Shown here piece after piece: positions 17,691 through 26,320 of a DNA stretch of 64,000 bases; within the stretch, counting starts at the first letter, position 1; every line of letters starts with the position of its first letter. The position numbers were made by a program, and so were the translations under genes. Source of the stretch: CALRQJ02 sp943370285 (lineage in GTDB: Bacteria; Bacteroidota; Bacteroidia; Chitinophagales; Chitinophagaceae). Under the pieces are notes generated by a model that was not told where the DNA came from, did not search any database, and saw only the letters and a list, made by a program, of their open reading frames with translations. The stretch is taken from positions 123,305 to 187,304 of the forward strand of contig CALRQJ020000008.1 in assembly GCA_943370285.1 (NCBI GenBank), given 5' to 3'.

Positions 17691-17960
17691 TGCAAAGTAC
17701 CACAAGCAAATAACAACCTTAACTATTTAATAGGCCTCTAATTAGGTCGTTCTTTGTGTAAGGAAAGCATCAAACATCTAATATTCTTGAATGCGGCCGT
17801 TGTAACCTATGAAACCTAATATCAGCCCGTTTGTAATCTTTATCCGAAAACAGGTTAATCGCCTATACTTATGAAAAAATCTTTTTAACCATAATCCTTA
17901 CCCCCAAGTATTTTACTTAGGATTATTGGTTGAATGCAAAGCCCCGTTGGGGCTTTTGTA
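17691..17960 (+). other. Gene-free stretch with hairpins and a terminator; possible RNA gene
   Basis: No credible ORF. It contains an 8-bp stem ATAATCCT / AGGATTAT (17891-17926) enclosing a second stem AAGTA / TACTT, then a strong terminator at 17938-17957. A terminator 250 bases after the amylase's own terminator implies an independent transcript ending here. No exact TAnnTTTG promoter was found and no RNA family was recognised. Confidence 0.3.
17938..17960 (+). terminator. Orphan Rho-independent terminator
   Basis: AAAGCCCC-GTT-GGGGCTTTT, a compact GC-rich stem with four Ts. It has no protein gene directly upstream. Confidence 0.7.
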
Positions 17961-17978
17961 ATTCATGTAAATACAACG

Positions 17979-18004
17979 AAAAAAGCCCTAGATAATAGGG
18001 CTTT
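17979..18004 (-). terminator. Terminator of the small membrane protein gene
   Basis: AAAGCCCTA / TAGGGCTTT stem with a 5-nt loop; the A-run on the plus strand gives a U-tail on the minus strand. Confidence 0.8.
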
Positions 18005-18031
18005 AGCAATATAATTTAAGGTTAAACTGAT

Positions 18032-18184
18032 TTAGAGTAAATCCATTGCCTTAGCAAAATAAGTGCCTACAAAAGGTAAAATCACCCAAAAAAACTCGGG
18101 TTTATACACCATCATTGCAATCATTCCTGCTAATGAAATGAAAAAAAGTAACCAGTATTTTCCTGTAGATTTAGTTTGTTCCAT
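18032..18184 (-). CDS. Small (50-residue) two-helix membrane protein
   Basis: I chose the ATG at 18184 (MEQTKSTGKYW); the frame is open further upstream, but that part is not hydrophobic and overlaps the malQ control region. Two hydrophobic segments, WLLFFISLAGMIAMMVY and FFWVILPFVGTYFA, span nearly the whole protein. A minus-strand terminator lies 28 bases after the stop, supporting expression. The family is not recognised. It is divergent from malQ, and the TGTGTA palindrome lies between the two. Confidence 0.6.
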   Translation of the reverse strand: MEQTKSTGKYWLLFFISLAGMIAMMVYKPEFFWVILPFVGTYFAKAMDLL

Positions 18185-18247
18185 GATTTCAAGATTTGCC
18201 GCAAAAATATAGTGTAGCGGTTTAATCACATAATTTGTTTTCAAGTT

Positions 18248-18264
18248 TGTGTAATTTCTACACA
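18248..18264 (+). promoter_or_regulatory. Palindromic operator upstream of malQ
   Basis: A perfect inverted repeat TGTGTA-ATTTC-TACACA, identical in half-sites and spacing to the one before the amylase gene. It is about 18 bases upstream of a weak -7 element (TAATTTCG, 18282-18289). Confidence 0.5.
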
Positions 18265-18290
18265 TTTTCGCTATGTTTTATTAATTTCGC

Positions 18291-21272
18291 ATGACTCTAA
18301 AAACAGATTGCACTTTGTCTACTCATAACGCCATCATTGAAAAAGAAGCTGTTAAGCCTGTCGCAATAAAAGCGATAAAAAAAGCAAAAATAGAACAGCA
18401 GTTGCCATCCATTATTGAAGTACCTGCTGCAACTAAAGCCGCTAAGGCTGCTCCTAAAAAAGTAGCTACTAAAACAGTTAAAAAGTCAGCAGCTAAAAAA
18501 ATAGCGGAGGTTGAGAAAACTGCTAAAAAGCCTACTGCAAAAAAAACAGTTCCTGTAAAACATAGTCACATGAACATCACTTTTCAATTGAGGTTTCACA
18601 CTAATTATGGCCAAAGCCTATATCTATGTGGCAATCATGCATTGTTGGGTAATAATGATGTTGCTGCCGCTATCCCAATGCAATACTTTAATGATGAATT
18701 GTGGTATGTAAGCATTGAGTGGCCTTCAACAGAAATGACAGATGATAATATTGAGTATTATTATGTGTTGAAAAATGAAGATGGTGCTATGACTTTTGAT
18801 CATGGTAACGACAAAAAAATTAATCCTGCTCAACTGAAACAATCACAAGTAAAATTGATTGATTCATGGAATCATGCCGGATACCTTGAAAACAGTTTTT
18901 ATACTCGACCCTTCAAAAATGTATTACTTAAGTCTAATGACACAATACATCTTACTCAACCCAAAAATACAACGCATCAGTTCAAAGTTAAAGCCCCTTT
19001 ATTAGGTGAAGGTCAAGTATTATGTTTGTTAGGAAGTGCCAAAGAATTTGGCGCTTGGAATACTGATAAGCCCGTCTTATTAACAAAAGAAGCCAATAGC
19101 GATTGGTATACTGCAAAGCTGAATTTAGAAAAAGCGATATTCCCTATTGCTTATAAATATGGTGTTTACGATAACATTAATAAAAAATTTATTCAATACG
19201 AATCCGGTAATAACAGAGTGGTTTATGATGTACCGGAGAAAGACAAACTAACCATAATTACTGATGGGTTTGCCATTTTGCCAAATAACACATGGAAGGG
19301 TGCCGGAATTGCCATTCCGGTGTTTAGTTTAAGAAGTGAAAGTAGTTTTGGAGTGGGTGAATTTACCGATCTTAATCTATTAACAGATTGGGCCAAACAG
19401 GTAGGATTAAAACTCATTCAAATACTACCCATCAACGATACAACAGCTACACATACTTGGAATGATTCTTATCCTTATGCTGCCATTTCTGCTTTTGCAT
19501 TACATCCCATTTTTATCAATTTGTCAAAGGTTGTAAATTCTAAAAATGCTTCGTTGTTAGAAGGATTAAAAGCAAAGCAACAATCACTCAATCAGTTAGA
19601 TGCAGTTGATTATGAAACTGTCATGTCCATCAAAATGGAAATTTTAGCTAAGATTTTTACTTTGCAAAAAGTAGAAACCTTTGCATCAACAGACTATCAA
19701 AACTTTTTTGCACAAAACCAACATTGGTTAAAACCTTATGCGGTTTTCTGTTATTTAAGAGATCAATACAACACGGCTGATTTTAATCAGTGGCCTGCAT
19801 TTAGACATTTTAAGCAAGCAGATGTTGAATCGCTTTGTGCCGAAGATGCTGCATCATTCGATGATATTGCTTTGCAGTATTTTATTCAATATCATCTACA
19901 CCTTCAACTTAAAGCAGCAACAGATTATGCCCACGACAATGGTATTGTTGTAAAAGGAGATATTCCTATTGGCATTTATAGATACAGTGTTGATGCATGG
20001 CAACAACCTGCATTATACCATATGGAAATGCAAGCCGGTGCTCCGCCGGATGATTTTGCTATTAAAGGTCAAAACTGGGGTTTCCCCACTTATAATTGGC
20101 AAAAAATGCAGGAAGATGGTTTTGATTGGTGGCAAAAGCGTTTTGCTCAAATGAGCTATTATTTTGATGCGTTTAGAATAGATCATATTCTTGGATTCTT
20201 CCGTATTTGGAGTATTCCAATGGATGCAGTAGAAGGAATTATGGGCCGATTTGTGCCTGCGATTCCCGTACATATTAATGAGTTTGGAGAAAACGGTATT
20301 TGGTTCGATTATCAACGCTATACTAGGCCTTATATTAACGATGGAATCTTATGGCAGTTGTTTGGATATGATAATGAAAGGGTAAAAGCTGAGTTTCTAG
20401 ACTATAATGGTCAAGGTGGCTATCAACTTAAACAAGCATTTGATACACAACGAAAAGTAGAAAATCATTTTGCTACACTAGAGCAAAATCAATGGAACGA
20501 TAAACTAAAGCAAGGCTTGTTTGACCTCATCAGTAATGTGATTTTATTTGAGGTAGAAGGCTCTCAGGGTCAGCAGTATCATTTTAGATTTGGCATTGAA
20601 AGTACCACTAGCTTTCAAAGTTTAGAACAAGGCACCAAAGACAGGTTGAAAGAATTGTACGTTAATTATTTCTTCCGTAGGCAGGATGATTTTTGGATGA
20701 AAGAAGCCATGAAGAAATTGCCTGCATTAAGACGTACAACAGATATGTTGATTTGTGGTGAAGACTTAGGCTTAGTGCCTGATTGTGTACCCGATGTAAT
20801 GAAACAACTTGGTATGCTTAGCCTTGAAATTCAACGGATGCCTAAAGATCCAAAACGTACATTCTTCCATCCTAATGATGCACCGTATATGAGTGTGGTT
20901 ACACCATCCACCCATGATATGAGTACCATCCGTGGTTGGTGGGAAGAAGATAAAGATCGCATTCAGCAATTCTTTAACAATGAAATGGGTCAGTTTGGCG
21001 AAGCACCATTCTTTTGCGAAGCATGGATCAATAAAGCTATTGTATTGCAACATTTATATTCTCCTGCTATGTGGAGTATTTTTCAGTTGCAAGATATTTT
21101 GGGTATTGATGATGAATTGAGAAGAGATAATCCGAACGACGAACGCATCAATGTGCCTGCTAACCCCAAGCATTATTGGAGATACCGTATGCACATGACA
21201 TTGGAGCAATTAATGAATGAAACTCTATTTAATAAAGAACTTCAAAATTCAATTGCATCTTCTGGTCGTTAA
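18291..21272 (+). CDS. malQ: 4-alpha-glucanotransferase (GH77, DPE2-type) with Lys/Ala-rich N-terminus
   Basis: Transfers glucan units between maltodextrins in the cytoplasm. A 993-residue frame: residues 1-93 are a Lys/Ala-rich, histone-H1-like low-complexity extension (AAKAAPKKVATKTVKK), then two starch-binding CBM20 domains (about 94-200 and 220-325), then the GH77 catalytic domain. Its catalytic residues are D631 (FRIDH), E824 (CGEDLG) and D876 (STHDMS). Tandem CBM20 plus GH77 is the DPE2 architecture. The start is uncertain: the ATG at 18291 is used here, but a -7-like element lies directly against it, so the TTG at 18315 or even the ATG at 18570 (MNITFQL) could be used. The composition of the extension argues that it is translated. 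A terminator follows. Confidence 0.92.
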   Translation: MTLKTDCTLSTHNAIIEKEAVKPVAIKAIKKAKIEQQLPSIIEVPAATKAAKAAPKKVATKTVKKSAAKKIAEVEKTAKKPTAKKTVPVKHSHMNITFQLRFHTNYGQSLYLCGNHALLGNNDVAAAIPMQYFNDELWYVSIEWPSTEMTDDNIEYYYVLKNEDGAMTFDHGNDKKINPAQLKQSQVKLIDSWNHAGYLENSFYTRPFKNVLLKSNDTIHLTQPKNTTHQFKVKAPLLGEGQVLCLLGSAKEFGAWNTDKPVLLTKEANSDWYTAKLNLEKAIFPIAYKYGVYDNINKKFIQYESGNNRVVYDVPEKDKLTIITDGFAILPNNTWKGAGIAIPVFSLRSESSFGVGEFTDLNLLTDWAKQVGLKLIQILPINDTTATHTWNDSYPYAAISAFALHPIFINLSKVVNSKNASLLEGLKAKQQSLNQLDAVDYETVMSIKMEILAKIFTLQKVETFASTDYQNFFAQNQHWLKPYAVFCYLRDQYNTADFNQWPAFRHFKQADVESLCAEDAASFDDIALQYFIQYHLHLQLKAATDYAHDNGIVVKGDIPIGIYRYSVDAWQQPALYHMEMQAGAPPDDFAIKGQNWGFPTYNWQKMQEDGFDWWQKRFAQMSYYFDAFRIDHILGFFRIWSIPMDAVEGIMGRFVPAIPVHINEFGENGIWFDYQRYTRPYINDGILWQLFGYDNERVKAEFLDYNGQGGYQLKQAFDTQRKVENHFATLEQNQWNDKLKQGLFDLISNVILFEVEGSQGQQYHFRFGIESTTSFQSLEQGTKDRLKELYVNYFFRRQDDFWMKEAMKKLPALRRTTDMLICGEDLGLVPDCVPDVMKQLGMLSLEIQRMPKDPKRTFFHPNDAPYMSVVTPSTHDMSTIRGWWEEDKDRIQQFFNNEMGQFGEAPFFCEAWINKAIVLQHLYSPAMWSIFQLQDILGIDDELRRDNPNDERINVPANPKHYWRYRMHMTLEQLMNETLFNKELQNSIASSGR

Positions 21273-21293
21273 ACTTGATGATTGTAAAATTTT

Positions 21294-21323
21294 AAAAAAG
21301 CCATCCGAAAGGATGGCTTTTTT
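21294..21323 (+). terminator. Rho-independent terminator after malQ
   Basis: AAAAAAGCCATCC-GAAA-GGATGGCTTTTTT, a perfect stem with a GNRA tetraloop and T-run. Confidence 0.9.
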
Positions 21324-21412
21324 CGTGTATTGAGTCGACCATTCATGTAATCCAAGTAACTGAAATCCTTCATCTGCCTAGCATCAATTAACTTCGCAGC
21401 AAAATTCACGGG

Positions 21413-23245
21413 TTGAAACAATTATCAGCTTTAAATCACTATTTCTGGAAGTATGGAGTTCGTTTTTGCATTGGAATGCTCTTCATCATTGCATCTAACT
21501 ATTTTGCCGTTTTACCACCACAAGTAACCGGTTATGTGGTAAACATGGTAAAAGATAAACTAGCCAATGGTAATGCCGCTGCCGACTTTAAAGCAGGGCA
21601 TGATGTAGTAACTGCTTTTATAGTTCAACAAGTACAAAATAGTAGCTATGGTTTTGGAACGATGGTGGTTATTTTTTCTTTGATTATTTTGTTGATGGCC
21701 ATACTACGTGGTGTGCTCATGTTTTTTATGCGACAAACTATTATTGTCATGAGTCGCCACATTGAGTTCGATCAAAAAAATGAAATCTACCAACATTATC
21801 AAACCTTAGATGCAGGCTTTTTCAAAACACATAGCACCGGCGACTTAATGAATCGTATAACGGAAGATGTAAGTAGAGTGAGAATGTACACCGGCCCTGC
21901 TATTATGTATCTCATCAATTTGGTAGCACTTATTAGCTTTTGTGTGGTGAATATGTATCGACAAGACCCCACATTAACCATGTATGTGTTGATACCATTG
22001 CCTTTGTTAGCGGTAACTATTTATTATGTAAATACCATCATCAACAGAAAAAGCGAAAAGATACAAAGCTTACTGAGCGACTTAACCACTAATGCACAAG
22101 AATCCTACTCCGGTATTCGGGTAATAAAATCGTTTGTACAAGAAAAAGCTATGATGGGCTTTTTTAATAAGAATAGCGATGACTATAAAAAGCAAGCTGT
22201 TTCTTTAGCCAAAGTAGAAGCTATATATTTTCCGAGTATGGCATTAATGATTGGATTGAGTACATTAATCACTATTGCCGTTGGCGGATGGTATGCTTTA
22301 CAAGATACTTCTAGAGTGGGCATTATTGTTGAGTTTGTGATGTATATCAATATGCTCACCTTTCCGGTAAGTGCAATTGGATGGGTAGCAAGTATGATGC
22401 AAAGAGCCGCTGCTTCACAAAAACGCATCAACGATTTTTTGCAAACGAAACCTACAGTAACAAATAACGATATTGCTGCCGATACTACTATCACCGGCGA
22501 TATTCATTTCAATAATGTCAGCTTTACTTATCCGCATACCGGCATTGCCGCAATTAAAAATCTAAGTCTTCATATTAAAAAAGGAGAGAAGGTATTGGTG
22601 ATGGGAAAAACAGGTAGCGGTAAAACAACCTTAGCGCAACTATTATTGCGGTTTTATGAACCCGATAAAGGTAGCATTAGCATCAACAATAAAGGCTTAT
22701 CGAGCTATTCATTAAAAGCCATTAGAGAACAAATTAGCTATGTGCCGCAAGATGTGTTTTTGTTCAGCGAATCGGTAAGCAACAACATAGGCTTTGGGTT
22801 ACAACAGCAAGCCAATTTTTCGACTATAGAGAAAGCAGCATCGATGGCTGCGGTAAAACAAGAGATTGAAGGGTTTGCACAGCAATACGAAACCGTAGTT
22901 GGCGAAAGAGGTGTAACACTAAGCGGCGGACAAAAACAACGGATATCCATTGCAAGGGCTTTAATCAAACAACCTGAAATTATTTTATTTGATGATAGTT
23001 TAAGTGCGGTAGATAATCGAACAGAAAATGAAATCATCAATAATCTGTATCAATATCTAGCCGATAAAACAGCAATTATTATTACCCATCGTATTTTTGC
23101 ATCGCTACAATTCGACAAAATCATAGTATTGGATGAAGGTGAGTTAATAGAACAAGGCACACATGAAGAATTGCTACAAAAAGATGGTTATTATGCCGAA
23201 TTATTCCGATTACAGAAAACTAGGCCTGTAGATGAAATGGTATAA
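21413..23245 (+). CDS. ABC exporter, fused permease and ATPase (MsbA/MDR-like)
   Basis: A 610-residue half-transporter in the inner membrane. The six-helix permease domain (about 15-320) includes the intracellular-loop sequence HSTGDLMNRITEDV. The nucleotide-binding domain (about 345-595) has Walker A GKTGSGKTT, a Q-loop (YVPQDVF), signature LSGGQKQR, Walker B IILFDDSLSAVD and the switch histidine (ITHR). It works as a homodimer or with another half-transporter. The substrate cannot be told; lipid or drug export is typical. The start is a TTG with no in-frame ATG upstream. It is a single-gene unit after the malQ terminator. Confidence 0.9.
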   Translation: MKQLSALNHYFWKYGVRFCIGMLFIIASNYFAVLPPQVTGYVVNMVKDKLANGNAAADFKAGHDVVTAFIVQQVQNSSYGFGTMVVIFSLIILLMAILRGVLMFFMRQTIIVMSRHIEFDQKNEIYQHYQTLDAGFFKTHSTGDLMNRITEDVSRVRMYTGPAIMYLINLVALISFCVVNMYRQDPTLTMYVLIPLPLLAVTIYYVNTIINRKSEKIQSLLSDLTTNAQESYSGIRVIKSFVQEKAMMGFFNKNSDDYKKQAVSLAKVEAIYFPSMALMIGLSTLITIAVGGWYALQDTSRVGIIVEFVMYINMLTFPVSAIGWVASMMQRAAASQKRINDFLQTKPTVTNNDIAADTTITGDIHFNNVSFTYPHTGIAAIKNLSLHIKKGEKVLVMGKTGSGKTTLAQLLLRFYEPDKGSISINNKGLSSYSLKAIREQISYVPQDVFLFSESVSNNIGFGLQQQANFSTIEKAASMAAVKQEIEGFAQQYETVVGERGVTLSGGQKQRISIARALIKQPEIILFDDSLSAVDNRTENEIINNLYQYLADKTAIIITHRIFASLQFDKIIVLDEGELIEQGTHEELLQKDGYYAELFRLQKTRPVDEMV

Positions 23246-23348
23246 ATAAATATGTGCTTTCTTGTTTTAGATTTCTAAGCACATCTATCCAATTGTCGAA
23301 ACAATTTTAAAGCTATTTTTTAAGGGTAAAAACCCACTATCGCAAAAT

Positions 23349-23378
23349 TTTGGCAATTCAAAAACATCCCTATATTTG
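23349..23378 (+). promoter_or_regulatory. Promoter of the PUR-family gene
   Basis: TTTG (23349-23352), an 18-base spacer and TATATTTG (23371-23378): a near-perfect Bacteroidota promoter 41 bases before the start codon. Confidence 0.65.
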
Positions 23379-23419
23379 TGCCGACTGTAATTGAATTGTA
23401 TCATTAAAAACAGAAAACA

Positions 23420-23866
23420 GTGTCTTACGAAAATAACGACAAGAAAATGGAAAGTGTGTTTAGCCAACGCATTAGAGCAGGAAAGAGAAGGACTTATTTT
23501 TTCGATGTTAGGGCTACCCGTGGTAATGATTATTATTTGACCATTACCGAAAGCCGCAAAAGATTTAATGATAATGGATACGACAGACATAAAATATTCT
23601 TGTATAAAGAAGATTTTAATAAATTCATTAAAGCATTAGGCGAAACAGTTGATTATGTGAAGACAGAACTAATGCCAGATTTTGACTTTGATGCATTTAA
23701 CCACGACAACTATGATGAAGAGGGTTCTTCTGAACAAGGATATACACCCGAAGTTGTTGTTACAGAAGAAGTTGTTGAAGTACCTGTTGTAGCAGAAGTG
23801 CCAACCCCAATTGCGGAAGAACCTATCGTTAATCCAACCCATTCTGAAGAGGTTGATAAATGGTAA
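23420..23866 (+). CDS. PUR-family (DUF3276) DNA/RNA-binding protein
   Basis: A 148-residue protein starting at GTG. The single PUR repeat (about 12-88) has the family signature: FSQRIRAGKRRTYFFDVR, YYLTITESRKR, HKIFLYKEDFNKF. In bacteria this Pur-alpha-like fold binds single-stranded nucleic acid as a dimer. The C-terminal 50 residues are acidic and Val/Pro/Glu-rich (VVEVPVVAEVP), likely disordered. It is common in Bacteroidota as a stand-alone gene. Its strong promoter and terminator suggest high expression. The exact role is unknown. Confidence 0.9.
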   Translation: MSYENNDKKMESVFSQRIRAGKRRTYFFDVRATRGNDYYLTITESRKRFNDNGYDRHKIFLYKEDFNKFIKALGETVDYVKTELMPDFDFDAFNHDNYDEEGSSEQGYTPEVVVTEEVVEVPVVAEVPTPIAEEPIVNPTHSEEVDKW

Positions 23867-23886
23867 GCATTTAAATTTAATTTACA

Positions 23887-23914
23887 AGCCCTTGAAAATC
23901 AAGGGCTTTTTTTA
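23887..23914 (+). terminator. Rho-independent terminator after the PUR gene
   Basis: AAGCCCTTGA / TCAAGGGCTT stem with a short A loop, then seven Ts. Confidence 0.85.
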
Positions 23915-23999
23915 TTTCTACAGCTATTTTGTAGAATTAATTAGACAAAAATTTAGGCAACATCTTTATTGATTATTTTTACCACCCAAACAATTTATT

Positions 24000-26204
24000 A
24001 TGTTAAGAATATTTACACTTGTCTTATTGCTGTTGGTAGGAGTCTCCGGAATTGCCCAACAACGAATGATTGCACCTGTGGTAGTTAATTTTACTGAATT
24101 GGCTCGCCGTGCACCGGCACCTGCTGCAACTACGCCATACATCGATGGAAGAGATCCCAGTAAACCACAAATCGATAAAACTTATCCTGAGAATTTACCA
24201 ATACCTGCTAATGCCAAAGTGTTTAAGGCACAACAGCCTGTAGCGGCAAGAGAAAATGGTATTTTAATTGCTTCTCCAACACCGTCTCTAGATTTTAACG
24301 GTTTAACAGATGTGAGAGACAGGCAAACTACGTCATTGATTCCACCAGATACACATGGTGCTGTTGGACGTAATCAAATCGTATCTGTTACCAATGGAGA
24401 GGTTAAAATTCATAACAAATCGACAGGAGCTTTAGTTGGAAGTATCGTAACGCTAAATTCCTTTTGGTCTTCACTATCAACACCACTAGGTTATGGTGTT
24501 AGTACTTTTGATCCCAAAGTTATTTATGATCCTCTTGCTCACAGGTTTATTTTCACTGTTTGTGCAAATAGTAGCTCAGCAAATTCTGCCATTTTGGTGG
24601 GGGTGAGCCAAAGCGAAGATCCATCTGGTAATTGGAATTTATATGGTTTTGATGCCGATGCCGGCAATGCCAATTGGTTCGATTATCCGAGTATTGGTTT
24701 CAATCGAAATCTAATCGTCATAACAGGCAATATGTTTTCATTAGCGGGTTCTTTTCAACGCACCGATATTTATGTGTTTGATAAAGCCCAATTATATAGT
24801 GGCCAATCTATTGCTTTTGGTACCAATTTTCAAAGAGTACAGCTGTTAAATAATCAAGGTGGAACAATTAATCCCGTACTAGATTATGACCATAATTCAG
24901 ATGATTTATTCATGTTACAAAGTTGGAATAGTGGAACCGGATATATCAAATTGTCAAAATTGACCGGAAGTATAAATTTTGGATATTCATTAACTGATGT
25001 AGCATTTCCTCAAACCAATCCTTGGCAAAATAGTGGTGGTACAAATTTCAATTTTGCTCCGCAGATTGGTTCTACAAGATTAATCAACACCAACGATAGT
25101 CGTATGCAAAATGCGGTTTTAGTGAACGGCAAAATTTGGGCTGCTCACACTATTCACTTACCGGTTGGAGCACCTACAAGAAGTGCTATTCAGTGGTGGA
25201 GTTTATCAACAGCTGGTGCTATTTTGCAAAATGGTTTAATTGATGATACAGAAGTATTAGGGCCAAAATACAGAGCTTTTCCAACCATTTGCGCCAATAA
25301 AAATGATGAAGTTTTAATTGGTTATACTGTATTTAGTGCAGGCACTTACCCAAGTGCTGCTTACAGTTATCGTGCTGCTGCTGATGCTGCCGGTACCATG
25401 AGAGAAGAACATGTGTTTAAAACTGGTTTGGATGTATATGTTAAAACATTTAGTGCAGATGTTAATGCCCGTAACCGGTGGGGTGATTATAGCAATACCA
25501 TGTTAGATCCACAAACACAAGATTTCTGGACGGTTCAACAATATGCAGAAACAAGGAGTACCACAATTTTTGATAATTCTGTAATGATGAATGCTAGCCG
25601 TTGGAGTACTTGGTGGGCAAGAATTCCGGCTCAAACTTCCGGGTTAACGCCATTGCCTATTTCTTTATCTGCATTTACAGCTGCTGTAAAAGGCAAAACT
25701 GTAGTATTGAATTGGGAGACAGCATCTGAAATTAATTTCAAAGAGTTTGTGGTTGAACGTTCTGTAAATGGCGTAAGTTTTTCACCTGTAGGTACTGTTA
25801 CAGCAAAAGGTAGTAACAACACTAGAGCCAATTACACACTTACCGATATTAAACCTTTATTAGGCAAAAGCTATTATCGCTTACGCATGATTGATAAAGA
25901 TGGAACTATTGCTTACTCTAAAGCCGAGCAAGTAAATATCAAAGAAGATCAATTGCAAGTAGTGAATGTAAAGCCTGTGCCTGCTGTTAATAATGTGTAC
26001 TTAGAAATTTATACTCCTGCTAAGCAGAAAGTTGAATTCAGTGTATTTGATATGTCTGGTAAATTGGTTAACCAACGTTCCATGACATTAGATCAAGGTT
26101 ATAATGTGGTTGAATATCCTGTAGCAGCATTTGCTACCGGTAATTATAAATTAGTAACTACTTATGCCAATGGCAGAGTAGTTAGCAATATTGTGAAGCA
26201 ATAA
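24000..26204 (+). CDS. T9SS-secreted protein of unknown function (type A sorting domain)
   Basis: A 734-residue protein. The signal peptide ends at GIAQ (about 20). A Pro/Ala-rich stretch leads into a large domain (about 95-540) with repeated Trp/Gly/Asp-rich strands (TFDPKVIYDPLAHRFIFTV, NWFDYPSIG, NNDEVLIGY-like), compatible with a beta-propeller; no catalytic motif was recognised. A T9SS linker (about 545-655: VLNWETASEINFKEF, YYRLRMIDKDG) and a type A sorting domain (about 660-734) follow. It is expected at the cell surface or in the medium. The linker closely resembles that of the amylase, showing a shared modular C-terminus. Confidence 0.85.
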   Translation: MLRIFTLVLLLLVGVSGIAQQRMIAPVVVNFTELARRAPAPAATTPYIDGRDPSKPQIDKTYPENLPIPANAKVFKAQQPVAARENGILIASPTPSLDFNGLTDVRDRQTTSLIPPDTHGAVGRNQIVSVTNGEVKIHNKSTGALVGSIVTLNSFWSSLSTPLGYGVSTFDPKVIYDPLAHRFIFTVCANSSSANSAILVGVSQSEDPSGNWNLYGFDADAGNANWFDYPSIGFNRNLIVITGNMFSLAGSFQRTDIYVFDKAQLYSGQSIAFGTNFQRVQLLNNQGGTINPVLDYDHNSDDLFMLQSWNSGTGYIKLSKLTGSINFGYSLTDVAFPQTNPWQNSGGTNFNFAPQIGSTRLINTNDSRMQNAVLVNGKIWAAHTIHLPVGAPTRSAIQWWSLSTAGAILQNGLIDDTEVLGPKYRAFPTICANKNDEVLIGYTVFSAGTYPSAAYSYRAAADAAGTMREEHVFKTGLDVYVKTFSADVNARNRWGDYSNTMLDPQTQDFWTVQQYAETRSTTIFDNSVMMNASRWSTWWARIPAQTSGLTPLPISLSAFTAAVKGKTVVLNWETASEINFKEFVVERSVNGVSFSPVGTVTAKGSNNTRANYTLTDIKPLLGKSYYRLRMIDKDGTIAYSKAEQVNIKEDQLQVVNVKPVPAVNNVYLEIYTPAKQKVEFSVFDMSGKLVNQRSMTLDQGYNVVEYPVAAFATGNYKLVTTYANGRVVSNIVKQ

Positions 26205-26228
26205 TTCGCTTCATTTATTCATTGCCAA

Positions 26229-26263
26229 GCGGCCCGCAACGATAGTTGTGGGCTGTTTTGTTT
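26229..26263 (+). terminator. Terminator after the T9SS protein
   Basis: Imperfect stem AGCGGCCCGCAAC / GTTGTGGGCTGTT (G-U pairs) around GATA, then TTTGTTTT. Confidence 0.65.
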
Positions 26264-26320
26264 TATGATTTATTTTAAATTATATATCATTCCAACGAAG
26301 GAGGAATCTTTTTAGCAATA

